From JASMTM01 sp964441735 (lineage in GTDB: Bacteria; Thermotogota; Thermotogae; Petrotogales; Kosmotogaceae), in assembly GCA_964441735.1 (NCBI GenBank), contig CAYTVB010000003.1, positions 21,183 to 85,182 of the forward strand: a DNA stretch of 64,000 bases. Reading direction: 5' to 3'. A model generated the notes under the pieces. It was not told the DNA's origin. It saw only the letters and a list, made by a program, of their open reading frames with translations, and searched no databases. Below are positions 56,721 through 64,000 of this stretch, one piece after another (the stretch's first letter is position 1; every line of letters begins with the position of its first letter). The translations under genes were made by a program, and so were the position numbers.

Positions 56721-57893
56721 ATATTTTCCAAAGTGATCCTGAAGTTTGATAACCACCTCGGTAGTATCTTTTTCTTTTTTAAACAAATTCTCCTGATAGA
56801 TGCTTTTGTTTACGGGTTTGAGTTTATAAAGGGAAACTCCCACTGCCCTTATGGGTTCTCCGTTCCATAGTTCTCTTGATAACCAGTAAAGAACATTGTT
56901 AAGGTGCTCTATACGTGAGATATAAAAGGAAAGTCTTCTCGTTGTTCGAACAACATTAAAATTGCTATTTTTAAGGTATAGGCTTATTCCTCTGGCCTTA
57001 AATCCATATTTCCGCATTCTATAAATAACCTTTGCTCCAAGGAAACTCGCTACCCTTTCTATTAATTCAATATTATCGACATTGTGATTCAGCGTCATAG
57101 AATGACCAACAGACTTGGGTGGTTCTTTTTTGAAAAACAGTTCTTTTCGATAATTTTTTACACCTAACGATTTTATTAAACCCAGGAAAGAATTACCGAA
57201 GTTATTGTAAAGATAAAAATCATCGGCTTCCATCAGTTCTGAAGCTTTTGTATAACCACGGTTTTTAAGTTTCATCAAGGTGTGTGGACCAATTCCAGGT
57301 ACTTCGGATATGTCAATGTTTTTTAAAAAATCTTTTTCTGATCCGTTTTCGACAACGACAAAACCACGGGGTTTCTTAAAATCGCTTGCAATCTTCGCGA
57401 TTAAAGGGTTAACCGCTACACCTATTGAAAATGAAATATCAAAATCTTTCTCTACGGAGTTTCTGAAAAGTTTTAGAGTTTTTAATGAATGAGAAAGATT
57501 GCTGTAAACAGATAGATCAATAAAGGCTTCATCTATACTGGCTACAGAATATCTTGGAGAAATAAATTCAAGTTTTTTCATTATTTCCTCTGATACGTAG
57601 GTATATTTGCCACCATCAACAGGTACAGATATTGCATCATGACATAATTTCAAGGCTTTGAAAGCAGGCATTCCTGCTTTGATTCCATGGTTTTTAGCTT
57701 CATAGCTTGCGGATGTGACAACGGAATGTCTGGTATCCTTACCCGTTACAATGACCGGTTTGCCTTTGAGATAAGGGTTGGCAGCCTGTTCTACACTTGC
57801 AAAAAAAGCATCCATATCTATATGAGCAATATATGAAGCGGATTTTTGTGTTTTACCAGTACTGGCTTTCGTGATAATACCACTGTTTGTCAA
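56679..57893 (-). CDS. dinB: DNA polymerase IV (Y family)
   Basis: Translesion polymerase. AHIDMDAFFASVEQ and SIDEAFIDLS hold the catalytic acidic residues; VPGIGPHTLMKLKNRGY is the helix-hairpin-helix thumb; YQENLF near the C-terminus is a sliding-clamp binding motif. The start is uncertain. The frame is open to 58025, but that part overlaps the DUF6504-like gene out of frame, and only TTG 57893 (404 residues) is available before the conserved core. It has no strong ribosome binding site, so coupling or a rare ATT start nearer the core is possible. Confidence 0.85.
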   Translation of the reverse strand: MTNSGIITKASTGKTQKSASYIAHIDMDAFFASVEQAANPYLKGKPVIVTGKDTRHSVVTSASYEAKNHGIKAGMPAFKALKLCHDAISVPVDGGKYTYVSEEIMKKLEFISPRYSVASIDEAFIDLSVYSNLSHSLKTLKLFRNSVEKDFDISFSIGVAVNPLIAKIASDFKKPRGFVVVENGSEKDFLKNIDISEVPGIGPHTLMKLKNRGYTKASELMEADDFYLYNNFGNSFLGLIKSLGVKNYRKELFFKKEPPKSVGHSMTLNHNVDNIELIERVASFLGAKVIYRMRKYGFKARGISLYLKNSNFNVVRTTRRLSFYISRIEHLNNVLYWLSRELWNGEPIRAVGVSLYKLKPVNKSIYQENLFKKEKDTTEVVIKLQDHFGKYSLFPASILSVASI

Positions 57894-58095
57894 ATTCTTT
57901 ATATTCGAGAATGTGGATATTCCTCGAAGTTCTAACTGAGAATTTATAGACAAGATAATCCCCCCTATGCTCTCTCCATACATATACAATCTTGTGAACT
58001 CGAAAACTTTTTTCATCAAGTACAAAACGAACAGGAAAGAAAAAACCTTTTTCGAAACAGACAGTGACTTTTATTGGTTTGCCTCTGAAATACAT
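57853..58095 (-). CDS. Small DUF6504-like protein upstream of dinB
   Basis: 80 residues from ATG 58095, with AGGTGG 5 nt upstream. The pattern GKPIKVTV, a central VHKIVYVWREHRGDY and a final ...W fits the small proteins often found beside DNA polymerase IV or DnaE genes (DUF6504); assignment by pattern memory. It overlaps the start of dinB by about 41 nt in another frame, so the two are probably coupled. Role unknown; a polymerase partner is inferred. Confidence 0.65.
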   Translation of the reverse strand: MYFRGKPIKVTVCFEKGFFFPVRFVLDEKSFRVHKIVYVWREHRGDYLVYKFSVRTSRNIHILEYKEFDKQWYYHESQYW

Positions 58096-58128
58096 ATTTC
58101 CACCTGCTTCAATAATTAGGTATAAATA

Positions 58129-58157
58129 AGTATATCATATTTGTTTCAGACTCACAA
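58129..58157 (-). promoter_or_regulatory. Promoter of the DUF6504-dinB pair
   Basis: Minus strand: -35 TTGTGA (58157-58152), 17-nt spacer, -10 TATACT (58134-58129), about 30 nt ahead of the start codon. On the plus strand a TATAAT (58165-58170) with TTGTTT 18 nt upstream overlaps it and may serve the XRE genes. Confidence 0.6.
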
Positions 58158-58291
58158 AGTTCGTTATAATGGTCTTGTATAGCTCATCAAATAAAGGTGT
58201 GTGCCAATATTTAACAGGACGGCAAAAAGAAGTTAAATTATGATAGATTATATATAGAATACATTATGATACCAATAATAAGGAGGACGCA

Positions 58292-58525
58292 ATGAAGATT
58301 AAAGAAATTCGTGAAGTAAATGGTATTACACAGGAAGAGCTGGCTAATGTAGCCGGTATAAGTCGAACGACGCTATCAAAAATTGAGAGAGGTAAAATGA
58401 AAATTACAGATTTTTTTCTTGCGGATGCAATGGCAGCTTATCTTGATATGCCTGTTGAAGAAGCTTTCCCCGAGTTTAAGAGAAACAGGAAATCCCCTTT
58501 AGTAGCTGAAGGTGATGTAGAATGA
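58292..58525 (+). CDS. XRE-family small DNA-binding protein
   Basis: 77 residues, almost entirely a Cro/CI-type HTH: IREVNGITQEELANVAGISRTTLSKIERGK. AAGGAGG is placed before the ATG. Overlaps the next XRE gene by 4 nt. Could be a repressor or part of a two-protein switch; target unknown. Confidence 0.85.
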   Translation: MKIKEIREVNGITQEELANVAGISRTTLSKIERGKMKITDFFLADAMAAYLDMPVEEAFPEFKRNRKSPLVAEGDVE

Positions 58526-58812
58526 ATCTTATTAGAAGTACACGCGTATCTTCTAAATATACCCAGAAAGAACTGGCTGAGGCAATAGGGAAGGATCAGA
58601 AATATATCTCAGCGGTTGAAAATAAACGTATTATACCTCCTTTTGTTATGGCAGATAATATTTCAAGAGTCCTTGATGCTCCGATAGAATTGCTTTTTCC
58701 AAAGTATGTCAGAACTTCTCCCTTTCCAAGGTGGGTTGATCTGATGTATTTGAAAACTCTTGGGCTTGATATGTGTGTTTATTTTGATTTGATAAAAAAA
58801 GCTATAGAATAG
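58522..58812 (+). CDS. Second XRE-family DNA-binding protein
   Basis: 96 residues. HTH in residues about 5-60 (YTQKELAEAIGKDQKYISAVENKRI), plus a C-terminal helix of about 30 residues. Its domain order and the VLDAPIELLFPKY segment parallel YLDMPVEEAFPEF in the partner, so the two are diverged tandem copies. Possibly function as a heterodimer. Confidence 0.82.
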   Translation: MNLIRSTRVSSKYTQKELAEAIGKDQKYISAVENKRIIPPFVMADNISRVLDAPIELLFPKYVRTSPFPRWVDLMYLKTLGLDMCVYFDLIKKAIE

Positions 58813-58881
58813 GTTATATGTGTTAATGTATAGTATGTTTCTTGACGTTTTTTGACTAAATTACGGAAGGATGATTGGAGA

Positions 58882-59259
58882 ATGGGAATAACGGCTACTA
58901 TAACAATTGTTGGTGTACTTCTATTTTTAACGATTTTTTTTGGAATTTGGTTGAGCAATCTTGGCAGACCACTTAATACAGTACTTTTTAACATTCACAA
59001 ACTCATCGCAGTAGGTTTTGTAGTTTTTGGTTTCTTTGGATTACGTGCGTTAACTAAAGAAATAGATCATATTGACAGCATTTTTAAATTATTAATTATA
59101 CTTGCGGTTATTTCTACAATAACATTGTTTGTTACCGGAGGTTTGTTGAGTTTTGATAGGTTCACCAATAAATTTACGCTGATGGTTCACACTTTGACAC
59201 CCATTTTGACAACTTTATCCATCACAATAGCTATATACATTTTGTTCAAGCAGAGATAG
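58882..59259 (+). CDS. Small four-helix membrane protein
   Basis: 125 residues from ATG 58882, with AAGGA 10 nt upstream (a TTG at 58852 is in frame). Four membrane helices are visible. His residues lie in helix 2 (NIHKLIAVG) and helix 4 (MVHTLTPIL), an arrangement that could bind heme as in small b-type cytochromes; this is speculation. No name recognised. Confidence 0.65.
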   Translation: MGITATITIVGVLLFLTIFFGIWLSNLGRPLNTVLFNIHKLIAVGFVVFGFFGLRALTKEIDHIDSIFKLLIILAVISTITLFVTGGLLSFDRFTNKFTLMVHTLTPILTTLSITIAIYILFKQR

Positions 59260-59300
59260 TAAATATTTACATAATTTAATTTATAGTCATTATATATTTT

Positions 59301-60242
59301 TTATTGAACTGTAGCTTTTCTAACAAAGCCCATATAACTTCCGCCAATAATCCATCTGTTACCGCTAGAGGGCTCATCAATAAACAGCCCTATACCTTTT
59401 ACGATTGCAGCAACGAAGATCTTCCCCGTAATTTCATCGTTTATTAGTTCAACAGCAGAGGGCTGGTCAGGGTAAATAATCTCAGTAATTTTTTTCCGTG
59501 ACGAAGTAAGAAACAATGATACTCTTTTTTGAAGTGGTTCAGCTACTGCTATATATGAACTATTTACTGCTACATCAAGACTGACTCTATCTGTTAATTT
59601 TAATTCATGGAACAGCTTGTTCCCTTTAACTCGCATAAGATGTAAACCATCTTTGGCTGCTATGTAGATAGTCCTTCCATGGGTTCTTATATTCATTGTG
59701 GTTAATGGTTGTTCGAGGGGATCGTTATAAGTTCGTCCAAAGTAATCCAGTAATATATAATGTCCGGAACATTCTCTGACCAAGTAAATACCTTCATATA
59801 AAGATGCCAGAATGATGTAGTCGCCAAAAAGCTTCACATGGCTTATCCAACCTCTCAGGTGTATCTTGCTCCTAAACCAGACTTTTGAAGGCCTTTCCAG
59901 GAAATAAATCCCCATTCCCACACCATCGGCTACATAGAATTTAAGCTTATTGATATCAAACGCAATATCTTCAGCATGAAAGGTATCAACTTGTTCAAGT
60001 ACGCTCATGTTTTCTTTATTGATGATGCAAAAACCATGATCACGCAAGTTAATGTACAGGTATCTTGTAGTCTCTACACCTGAAGTACTTATAGGTGGAC
60101 AGTAGTACTGCTCTTTTATCCATTCTTCACCATCAAAAGTGATTTTTGAAATCCCATTGTAACCCGAACCAAGATAAATGGTTGTTGAAAATGTGGAAGT
60201 AATAATAAATAAAAGGATAATAATTGATAGCAATCTTTTCAT
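59301..60242 (-). CDS. Secreted beta-propeller-like protein
   Basis: 313 residues from ATG 60242, with GGAGGTGAG upstream; the frame extends to 60299 but adds residues ahead of the signal peptide. Signal peptide about 1-19. Repeating units such as DIAFDINKLKFYVADGVGMGIYF, IILASLYEGIYLV and IYIAAKDGLHLM look like blades of a propeller of the LVIVD or WD-like kind. Function unknown. Downstream of cinA, same strand. Confidence 0.65.
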   Translation of the reverse strand: MKRLLSIIILLFIITSTFSTTIYLGSGYNGISKITFDGEEWIKEQYYCPPISTSGVETTRYLYINLRDHGFCIINKENMSVLEQVDTFHAEDIAFDINKLKFYVADGVGMGIYFLERPSKVWFRSKIHLRGWISHVKLFGDYIILASLYEGIYLVRECSGHYILLDYFGRTYNDPLEQPLTTMNIRTHGRTIYIAAKDGLHLMRVKGNKLFHELKLTDRVSLDVAVNSSYIAVAEPLQKRVSLFLTSSRKKITEIIYPDQPSAVELINDEITGKIFVAAIVKGIGLFIDEPSSGNRWIIGGSYMGFVRKATVQ

Positions 60243-60376
60243 TACGCTCACCTCCATTTTTTTAATAATAACCTGATGTAATGGAGAATTAGATTGCATT
60301 AGTAAGTATATTGGTATTATTTTCGGTTATATTTCGATGGGTAATAACAAACAATAAATATGGGTATAATAGTGAC

Positions 60377-61615
60377 TTAAGAAACTTCAGTTAAATATGT
60401 TTTAAGAATGTTTAGAGCATAAAAAGTGGTAAGTGTACGAATTCTATTTCGTTCACCTTTTAGGTGAAAGAGAAAAGCCTCGGTTTTTTTACCACTGCTC
60501 AATCCTATATAGACCGTTCCAACAGGTTTTTCTGGGCTTCCACCAGTAGGACCCGCAATACCGGTTGTAGAAATACCTATATCACTGTTGAAAGATTTTC
60601 TAATATCTCTCGCCATTTCCTTTGCCGTTTCTTCGCTTACCGCCCCATATTTCCTGATAGTCTTTTTGGGAGTATTGAGTTCACGAATCTTAATTTCATT
60701 GCTGTAAGCTACCACGGTTCCCAACAAAACTTTTGAAGCTCCGGGAATACTGACGATTTTTGATGTAATCATTCCGCCGGTGCACGATTCTGCAAAGGAA
60801 ATTGTCTTATTTTTTTCAATGAGTGCATTGAGTACCACGCTTTCAAGCGTATCATTATCTTTACCGTAGATATAATGCCCCAATCTTTTTTGTATTTTAT
60901 TTTCGATATCATCAATTAAGATGATGGCATCTGATTTGTCCTTTGCCTTTGCAGTTATTCTTAACGACACCTGATATCCATCTGCATAGGGTGCGATTGT
61001 TGGATTGTCTTGATTTTCTATAATATTTTCAATTTGTTTGACAACATCACTTTCACCAATTCCAAACAACCTGAGAAATCTGGAGTGAATCACTTGCTGA
61101 CTCTTTTCATTGAGATAATTGAACACATTTCTCTCAAACATTTCAGTCATTTCATGGGGAGGACCGGGAAGAAGAATTATTATTTTTCCTTTATCTTTGA
61201 CAATGCATCCAGGTGCAGTTCCTACGGTGTTCTTTAGAATTGTCGAATCTTCGGGGAAATATGCCTGTTTTTTGTTATATTCGTTCATATTCTTATCTCG
61301 AGACTTAAAGAACTGTTCAATATCTTTCATGGAACTTTCATCCATGACAAGCTCTCTTCCCAAACACTTTGCTACAGCTTCTTTTGTAATATCATCCTGT
61401 GTTGGTCCAAGGCCACCTGTTGTTATTACAACATCTACGTAGTTAAGAGCGTACTTCAAAGAATTTGTAAGTCTTTCCATGTTATCTCCAACAACTGTAT
61501 GTTTATAAAGGTTGATTCCAAGTTCAGCCAATTTTCTGGATAAATAAGCACTGTTGGTATTTATAATATTCCCAAGCAGTATTTCAGTTCCTACATTTAT
61601 TATCTCAGCGTTCAT
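60377..61615 (-). CDS. cinA: CinA-family protein (competence/NMN amidohydrolase)
   Basis: 412 residues with two domains. The N-terminal half is a MoaB/MogA-like fold (GTEILLGNIINTNSAYLS, ITTGGLGPTQDD), linked to ADP-ribose pyrophosphatase activity. The C-terminal half is the PncC-type nicotinamide-mononucleotide deamidase (SFAESCTGGMITSKI, TGIAGPTGGSPEKPVGTVYIG). Works in NAD salvage and has been tied to competence. ATG with TTGGAGGG upstream. Divergent from the Nudix gene. Confidence 0.94.
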   Translation of the reverse strand: MNAEIINVGTEILLGNIINTNSAYLSRKLAELGINLYKHTVVGDNMERLTNSLKYALNYVDVVITTGGLGPTQDDITKEAVAKCLGRELVMDESSMKDIEQFFKSRDKNMNEYNKKQAYFPEDSTILKNTVGTAPGCIVKDKGKIIILLPGPPHEMTEMFERNVFNYLNEKSQQVIHSRFLRLFGIGESDVVKQIENIIENQDNPTIAPYADGYQVSLRITAKAKDKSDAIILIDDIENKIQKRLGHYIYGKDNDTLESVVLNALIEKNKTISFAESCTGGMITSKIVSIPGASKVLLGTVVAYSNEIKIRELNTPKKTIRKYGAVSEETAKEMARDIRKSFNSDIGISTTGIAGPTGGSPEKPVGTVYIGLSSGKKTEAFLFHLKGERNRIRTLTTFYALNILKTYLTEVS

Positions 61616-61707
61616 TCTAACCCTCCAATATTATTATAAGCTTTTGTAATGATTATATAATAGAAAAGGATAAGGAAATGCTAGGGTAATTAATGAGGAG
61701 TGGTTTC

Positions 61708-62205
61708 TTGAAAACAGCAACCATAGTCATTCCGCTGGTAATATTGAATAAAAAATATTATTTAATTTTGACAAGACGCTCTAGAAGGTTACATTATCAT
61801 CCAGGACAGATCAGCTTTCCCGGTGGAATAGTCGAGTATGGTGAAACACCTACTGAAGCAGCACGGAGAGAGTTATTTGAAGAGATTGGAGTAAGAAAAA
61901 ATGATGCTAATGGTCTAATTCCTTTACCTGAAAATCAAACCATAACAACACATATTAAAGTTTTTCCTTTCGTCACAACGCTTTCAGAAACATCTTTTAA
62001 ATTAAACAGCCATGAAGTGGAAGATATTTTTTTTGTTTCTTATGATTATTTAAGAACATTACAACCGGAAAAGATCATTTTTTTTGGTAAAGAAACACTC
62101 CGATATAGGCTTCCAAAACTGATTATCTGGGGATTGACTGCCCGGGTAATTAATTCATCGATTGAAATATTAGAGTCATTTGTTAAAGGACAAAAATTAA
62201 TATAA
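61708..62205 (+). CDS. Nudix hydrolase (CoA pyrophosphatase-like)
   Basis: About 165 residues. Nudix box: GGIVEYGETPTEAARRELF, followed by EEIGV, carrying the Mg-binding glutamates. HYHPGQISFPGG ahead of it is the NUDT7/8-type CoA pyrophosphatase signature. Start is TTG 61708, with GAGGAGTGG 4-6 nt upstream; ATG 61693 precedes that site. Next to cinA, another nucleotide-salvage gene. Substrate by family inference. Confidence 0.85.
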   Translation: MKTATIVIPLVILNKKYYLILTRRSRRLHYHPGQISFPGGIVEYGETPTEAARRELFEEIGVRKNDANGLIPLPENQTITTHIKVFPFVTTLSETSFKLNSHEVEDIFFVSYDYLRTLQPEKIIFFGKETLRYRLPKLIIWGLTARVINSSIEILESFVKGQKLI

Positions 62206-62246
62206 ATGGTTTTAGTTAACTTTAAACATGTAAACACATTAGGTTT

Positions 62247-62275
62247 TTGAAAGCAAAAACGTTAAAATATTTTAT
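62247..62275 (+). promoter_or_regulatory. Promoter of the first secreted paralogue
   Basis: -35 TTGAAA (62247-62252), 17-nt spacer, -10 TTTTAT (62270-62275), 42 nt before the ATG of the 62318 gene. Confidence 0.4.
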
Positions 62276-62317
62276 GTGGGATTTTATCTAAAACTATAGA
62301 TCAGGAGGTGTAATTTT

Positions 62318-62776
62318 ATGAAAAAAGTATTGTTATTGGTTATTTTAGTGTCTATACTTACATCCTTCGGTTTTGCAGCTGATGCAACTGGTGTTGACAA
62401 TAGCAAGCTCACATGGGCTGGCTGGGATACCATAGTTTATGGCTGGCCAAAACTAAATAGTGCCGGACAGATAACCAGCATTCAGGGAATCTCACTTATA
62501 GGATATGCCTGGAGAAATTACTTCAATCCCATGGAACCAGAAAAAGTCAATTTTTACTGGGAAGCCGGTTTAAATGCAGCTTTTCTTGGTGTTCAGGGTG
62601 GTGTAGGTCTGACATATCCTTTGCCACTGAAAGAAGGTCAATTTGACCACCTTTACCTTACAGGTGGGCTGGTAGTTTCGATATCTGCCTGGAGTATATT
62701 GGATCTTGATTTTAAAGACATTTTGTATGACATTGTTTTTCCCTATCCCTGGATAGGTGTAGCTGTAACATTTTAA
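62318..62776 (+). CDS. Small secreted protein, tandem paralogue 1
   Basis: 152 residues with a signal peptide (about 1-20) and a glycine/aromatic-rich mature part. The core SKLTWAGWDTIVYGWPKLN is shared almost exactly with the 62950 protein. Ends in a strand-like ...WIGVAVTF; a terminal Phe is common on outer-membrane beta proteins. AGGAGG precedes the ATG. Function unknown, maybe a toga or envelope component. Confidence 0.75.
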   Translation: MKKVLLLVILVSILTSFGFAADATGVDNSKLTWAGWDTIVYGWPKLNSAGQITSIQGISLIGYAWRNYFNPMEPEKVNFYWEAGLNAAFLGVQGGVGLTYPLPLKEGQFDHLYLTGGLVVSISAWSILDLDFKDILYDIVFPYPWIGVAVTF

Positions 62777-62875
62777 GTAATTTCTTAATTTGTTTTATCG
62801 AAAACTATACAGGAAGTTCTGCTAATAAATATAGTAGATTAGGGATATACACTAAGAAGTATTTGGATTTTTAGT

Positions 62876-62905
62876 TTGATAGCGTTTAAAATGAAGAGTT
62901 GTTAT
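62876..62905 (+). promoter_or_regulatory. Promoter of the second secreted paralogue
   Basis: -35 TTGATA (62876-62881) and -10 TGTTAT (62900-62905) with an 18-nt spacer, in the 173-nt gap between the tandem genes. Weak match. Confidence 0.35.
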
Positions 62906-62949
62906 ATGTAAATTTATAAGTAATTAACTATTATAGGGGAGGTGCTAGA

Positions 62950-63378
62950 ATGAAAAAGGTGCTTTTGATAGTACTGGCGATATTGATTACAGCAGCATTT
63001 GTTTTTTCAGCTGAAGAGGCGGATGTTGGTGACAGTAAGTTAACATGGGCTGGCTGGGATACCATAGTTTATGGCTGGCCAAAACTTAATGATGCAGGTC
63101 AAATAACGAGTGTTCAGGGAATATCTATTCTTGGTTATACCTGGAGAAGTTACTTTAATCCTGTTGAACCTGAGAAAGTAAACTTCTACTGGGAAGTTGG
63201 ACCCAACGCTCTGGTTCTGGGTTTGAATGCAGGAGCAGGTATAACATATCCACTTCCAATGAAGGATTCACGTTTTGATTATCTTTATTTGTCAGGTGGA
63301 CTGAATGTATTCTGGGGAGTATTGACAGCGATTATTCCTATACCAGCTCCCTGGATCGGTGTAACAGTAACATTCTAA
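62950..63378 (+). CDS. Small secreted protein, tandem paralogue 2
   Basis: 142 residues, signal peptide about 1-20. Strongly similar to the 62318 product over the central region (YFNPVEPEKVNFYWE vs YFNPMEPEKVNFYWE) and ends in WIGVTVTF; it lacks a segment of about 10 residues before the last strand. A tandem duplication. GGGGAGGTG precedes the ATG. Confidence 0.75.
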   Translation: MKKVLLIVLAILITAAFVFSAEEADVGDSKLTWAGWDTIVYGWPKLNDAGQITSVQGISILGYTWRSYFNPVEPEKVNFYWEVGPNALVLGLNAGAGITYPLPMKDSRFDYLYLSGGLNVFWGVLTAIIPIPAPWIGVTVTF

Positions 63379-63396
63379 ATTAAAGCAATCAAACTC

Positions 63397-63428
63397 AAAA
63401 CGGTACCTTGAAAAAGGTACCGTTTTTT
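63397..63428 (+). terminator. Intrinsic terminator after the tandem pair
   Basis: Stem of 11 bp (63397-63407 with 63416-63426), 8-nt loop, and a run of six T. 18 nt after the stop. Confidence 0.92.
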
Positions 63429-63453
63429 AAAATTATCAAAAAGGGGGGATATT

Positions 63454-63822
63454 ATGAAAAAGTTTATAGTAATATTGTTGATTATTGGTATGGCTTCTAT
63501 GCTTTACGCGAGTACAATAACTGTTTCCAAAGCAAGAACGCTGGCAAAGCAACATGCAAGACAGGATGTCAGGAAGCTTGGCACATTATTTTTAGGTGTT
63601 CTTTTTCCTGTGCTTACACCTGTTGTTTCTTTCGTACGAAATTATTCTGTTCCCAATGAACGTCTGGTATATATAGAATCACTGGCCAATGATCCAAATG
63701 TTATTTCAACCTATATTGAAACCTATAAAAGATCCAGAAAAGGTTCAGCAGCCCTCTGGGGCTTGGGAGGAACAATTATTAATTTAACTTTAGTAATAGT
63801 TGGATCTTACTCAGCACAATAA
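63454..63822 (+). CDS. Small secreted/membrane protein of unknown function
   Basis: 122 residues, signal peptide about 1-20 (cleavage near LYAST), then a short helical region and two hydrophobic stretches (LFLGVLFPVLTPVVSFV and IINLTLVIVGSY). AGGGGGGA precedes the ATG. No family recognised. Confidence 0.6.
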   Translation: MKKFIVILLIIGMASMLYASTITVSKARTLAKQHARQDVRKLGTLFLGVLFPVLTPVVSFVRNYSVPNERLVYIESLANDPNVISTYIETYKRSRKGSAALWGLGGTIINLTLVIVGSYSAQ

Positions 63823-63882
63823 ATACTTCATCAGTCATTTTTTACTCTAAAAAACCAATTTTAATTGGTACAGGAGGACATG

Positions 63883-63948
63883 ATGCTTAAGAAAACAAGA
63901 AGATTAGTACTATTTGTGACATTAGCAGTTTTAGTGTGTATAAAGTAG
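63883..63948 (+). pseudogene. Truncated secreted-protein ORF at a sequence break
   Basis: ATG 63883 behind a good AGGAGG starts a clear signal-peptide-like frame (basic, then hydrophobic), but TAG at 63946 ends it after 21 residues, where the sequence changes character. Looks like a gene interrupted by an insertion; the remainder lies outside the window, so this is uncertain. Confidence 0.35.
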
Positions 63949-64000
63949 TTTATTGACCCCCCAGGGTCATAAGTAATTAACCCCTTACCTCTCCTGGGTA
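63935..64000. mobile_element. Possible mobile-element end at the window edge
   Basis: C-rich sequence unlike its AT-rich surroundings. It contains two imperfect copies of an AAGTA..TT..ACCCC motif (63943-63960 and 63971-63984) and a TGACCC/GGGTCA hairpin (63954-63969). Repeated internal motifs at an end are a feature of some insertion sequences, such as the IS21 group, but no transposase is visible here. Confidence 0.3.

Noticed and set aside
57894..58025. The long N-terminal extension of dinB
   Set aside because: It overlaps the DUF6504-like gene out of frame, has no family counterpart, and would put over 60 extra residues ahead of the catalytic IDMDAFF motif.
63408..63659. An 83-codon frame overlapping the 63454 gene
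   Set aside because: It begins inside the terminator stem and covers the ribosome binding site and start of a better supported secreted protein.
63854..63869. Inverted repeat ACCAATT/AATTGGT as a terminator
   Set aside because: AT-rich stem with no T run after it; only a few bases ahead of a ribosome binding site. It could be an operator but there is no partner site.
1..64000. tRNA, rRNA, CRISPR arrays or prophage genes
   Set aside because: No cloverleaf-like GC-rich segments, regularly spaced repeats or phage structural genes were seen by reading; a dedicated search was not possible.

Overview
The window looks like a chromosomal segment of a Thermotogota bacterium, possibly a Kosmotoga/Mesotoga-type lineage; I cannot fix the genus. 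Reasons: AT-rich DNA, tightly packed operons with TTG/GTG starts and 4-nt stop/start overlaps, a lactate dehydrogenase with the Cys-rich insertion I know from Thermotoga maritima LDH, the non-mevalonate isoprenoid genes dxr and ispG, and several large ABC sugar-uptake clusters. No rRNA, tRNA, CRISPR array or prophage was seen.

Layout. (1) 1-6043: a coupled housekeeping operon with an Fe-S protein (5' end outside the window), dxr, rseP, ispG, ldh and a PEGA surface protein, closed by a terminator. (2) 6112-10783: a c-di-GMP phosphodiesterase-type sensor with a degenerate GGDEF motif, coupled to a GH5-like glycosidase. (3) 10775-16627 (minus): lacI, an ABC sugar transporter and two GH130 enzymes, i.e. 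a beta-mannoside locus. It is divergent from two secreted proteins (16958-20650), and matching LacI operators lie over both start sites. (4) 20718-23139 (minus): a GNAT-like protein and a GPH-type sugar symporter. (5) 23458-48232 (plus): about 25 kb forming two consecutive operons. They encode an ABC transporter, a second LacI regulator, three GH38-type alpha-mannosidases (one secreted), an SGNH acetylesterase, a ROK sugar kinase and a phosphomannose isomerase. Interleaved with these are all the parts expected of a corrinoid methyl-transfer system: a B12-binding protein, three UroD/MtaA-superfamily proteins (one fused to a thioredoxin fold), a RACo-like reductive activator and a CobW-type GTPase. 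(6) 48352-53145: two MFS transporters, a MATE transporter and threonine aldolase. (7) 53349-63822: ATP-grasp enzyme, HTH regulator, membrane Mrr-like protein, methylglyoxal synthase, DinB with a DUF6504-like partner, two XRE regulators, small membrane and secreted proteins, CinA, Nudix, and a tandem pair of secreted paralogues. (8) 63883-64000: a secreted ORF that stops abruptly in sequence of different character, possibly a mobile-element edge.

Main idea. Region 5 reads as one pathway for taking up and dismantling decorated alpha-mannosides. An ABC importer brings in oligomers, GH38 enzymes cut them, an SGNH esterase removes acetyl groups, and a corrinoid UroD-type methyltransferase set could remove O-methyl groups. 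ROK kinase and phosphomannose isomerase then pass the hexose to glycolysis. The co-location and shared operators are seen in the sequence; demethylation of a sugar is inference and, as far as I know, is not a described function for such a locus.
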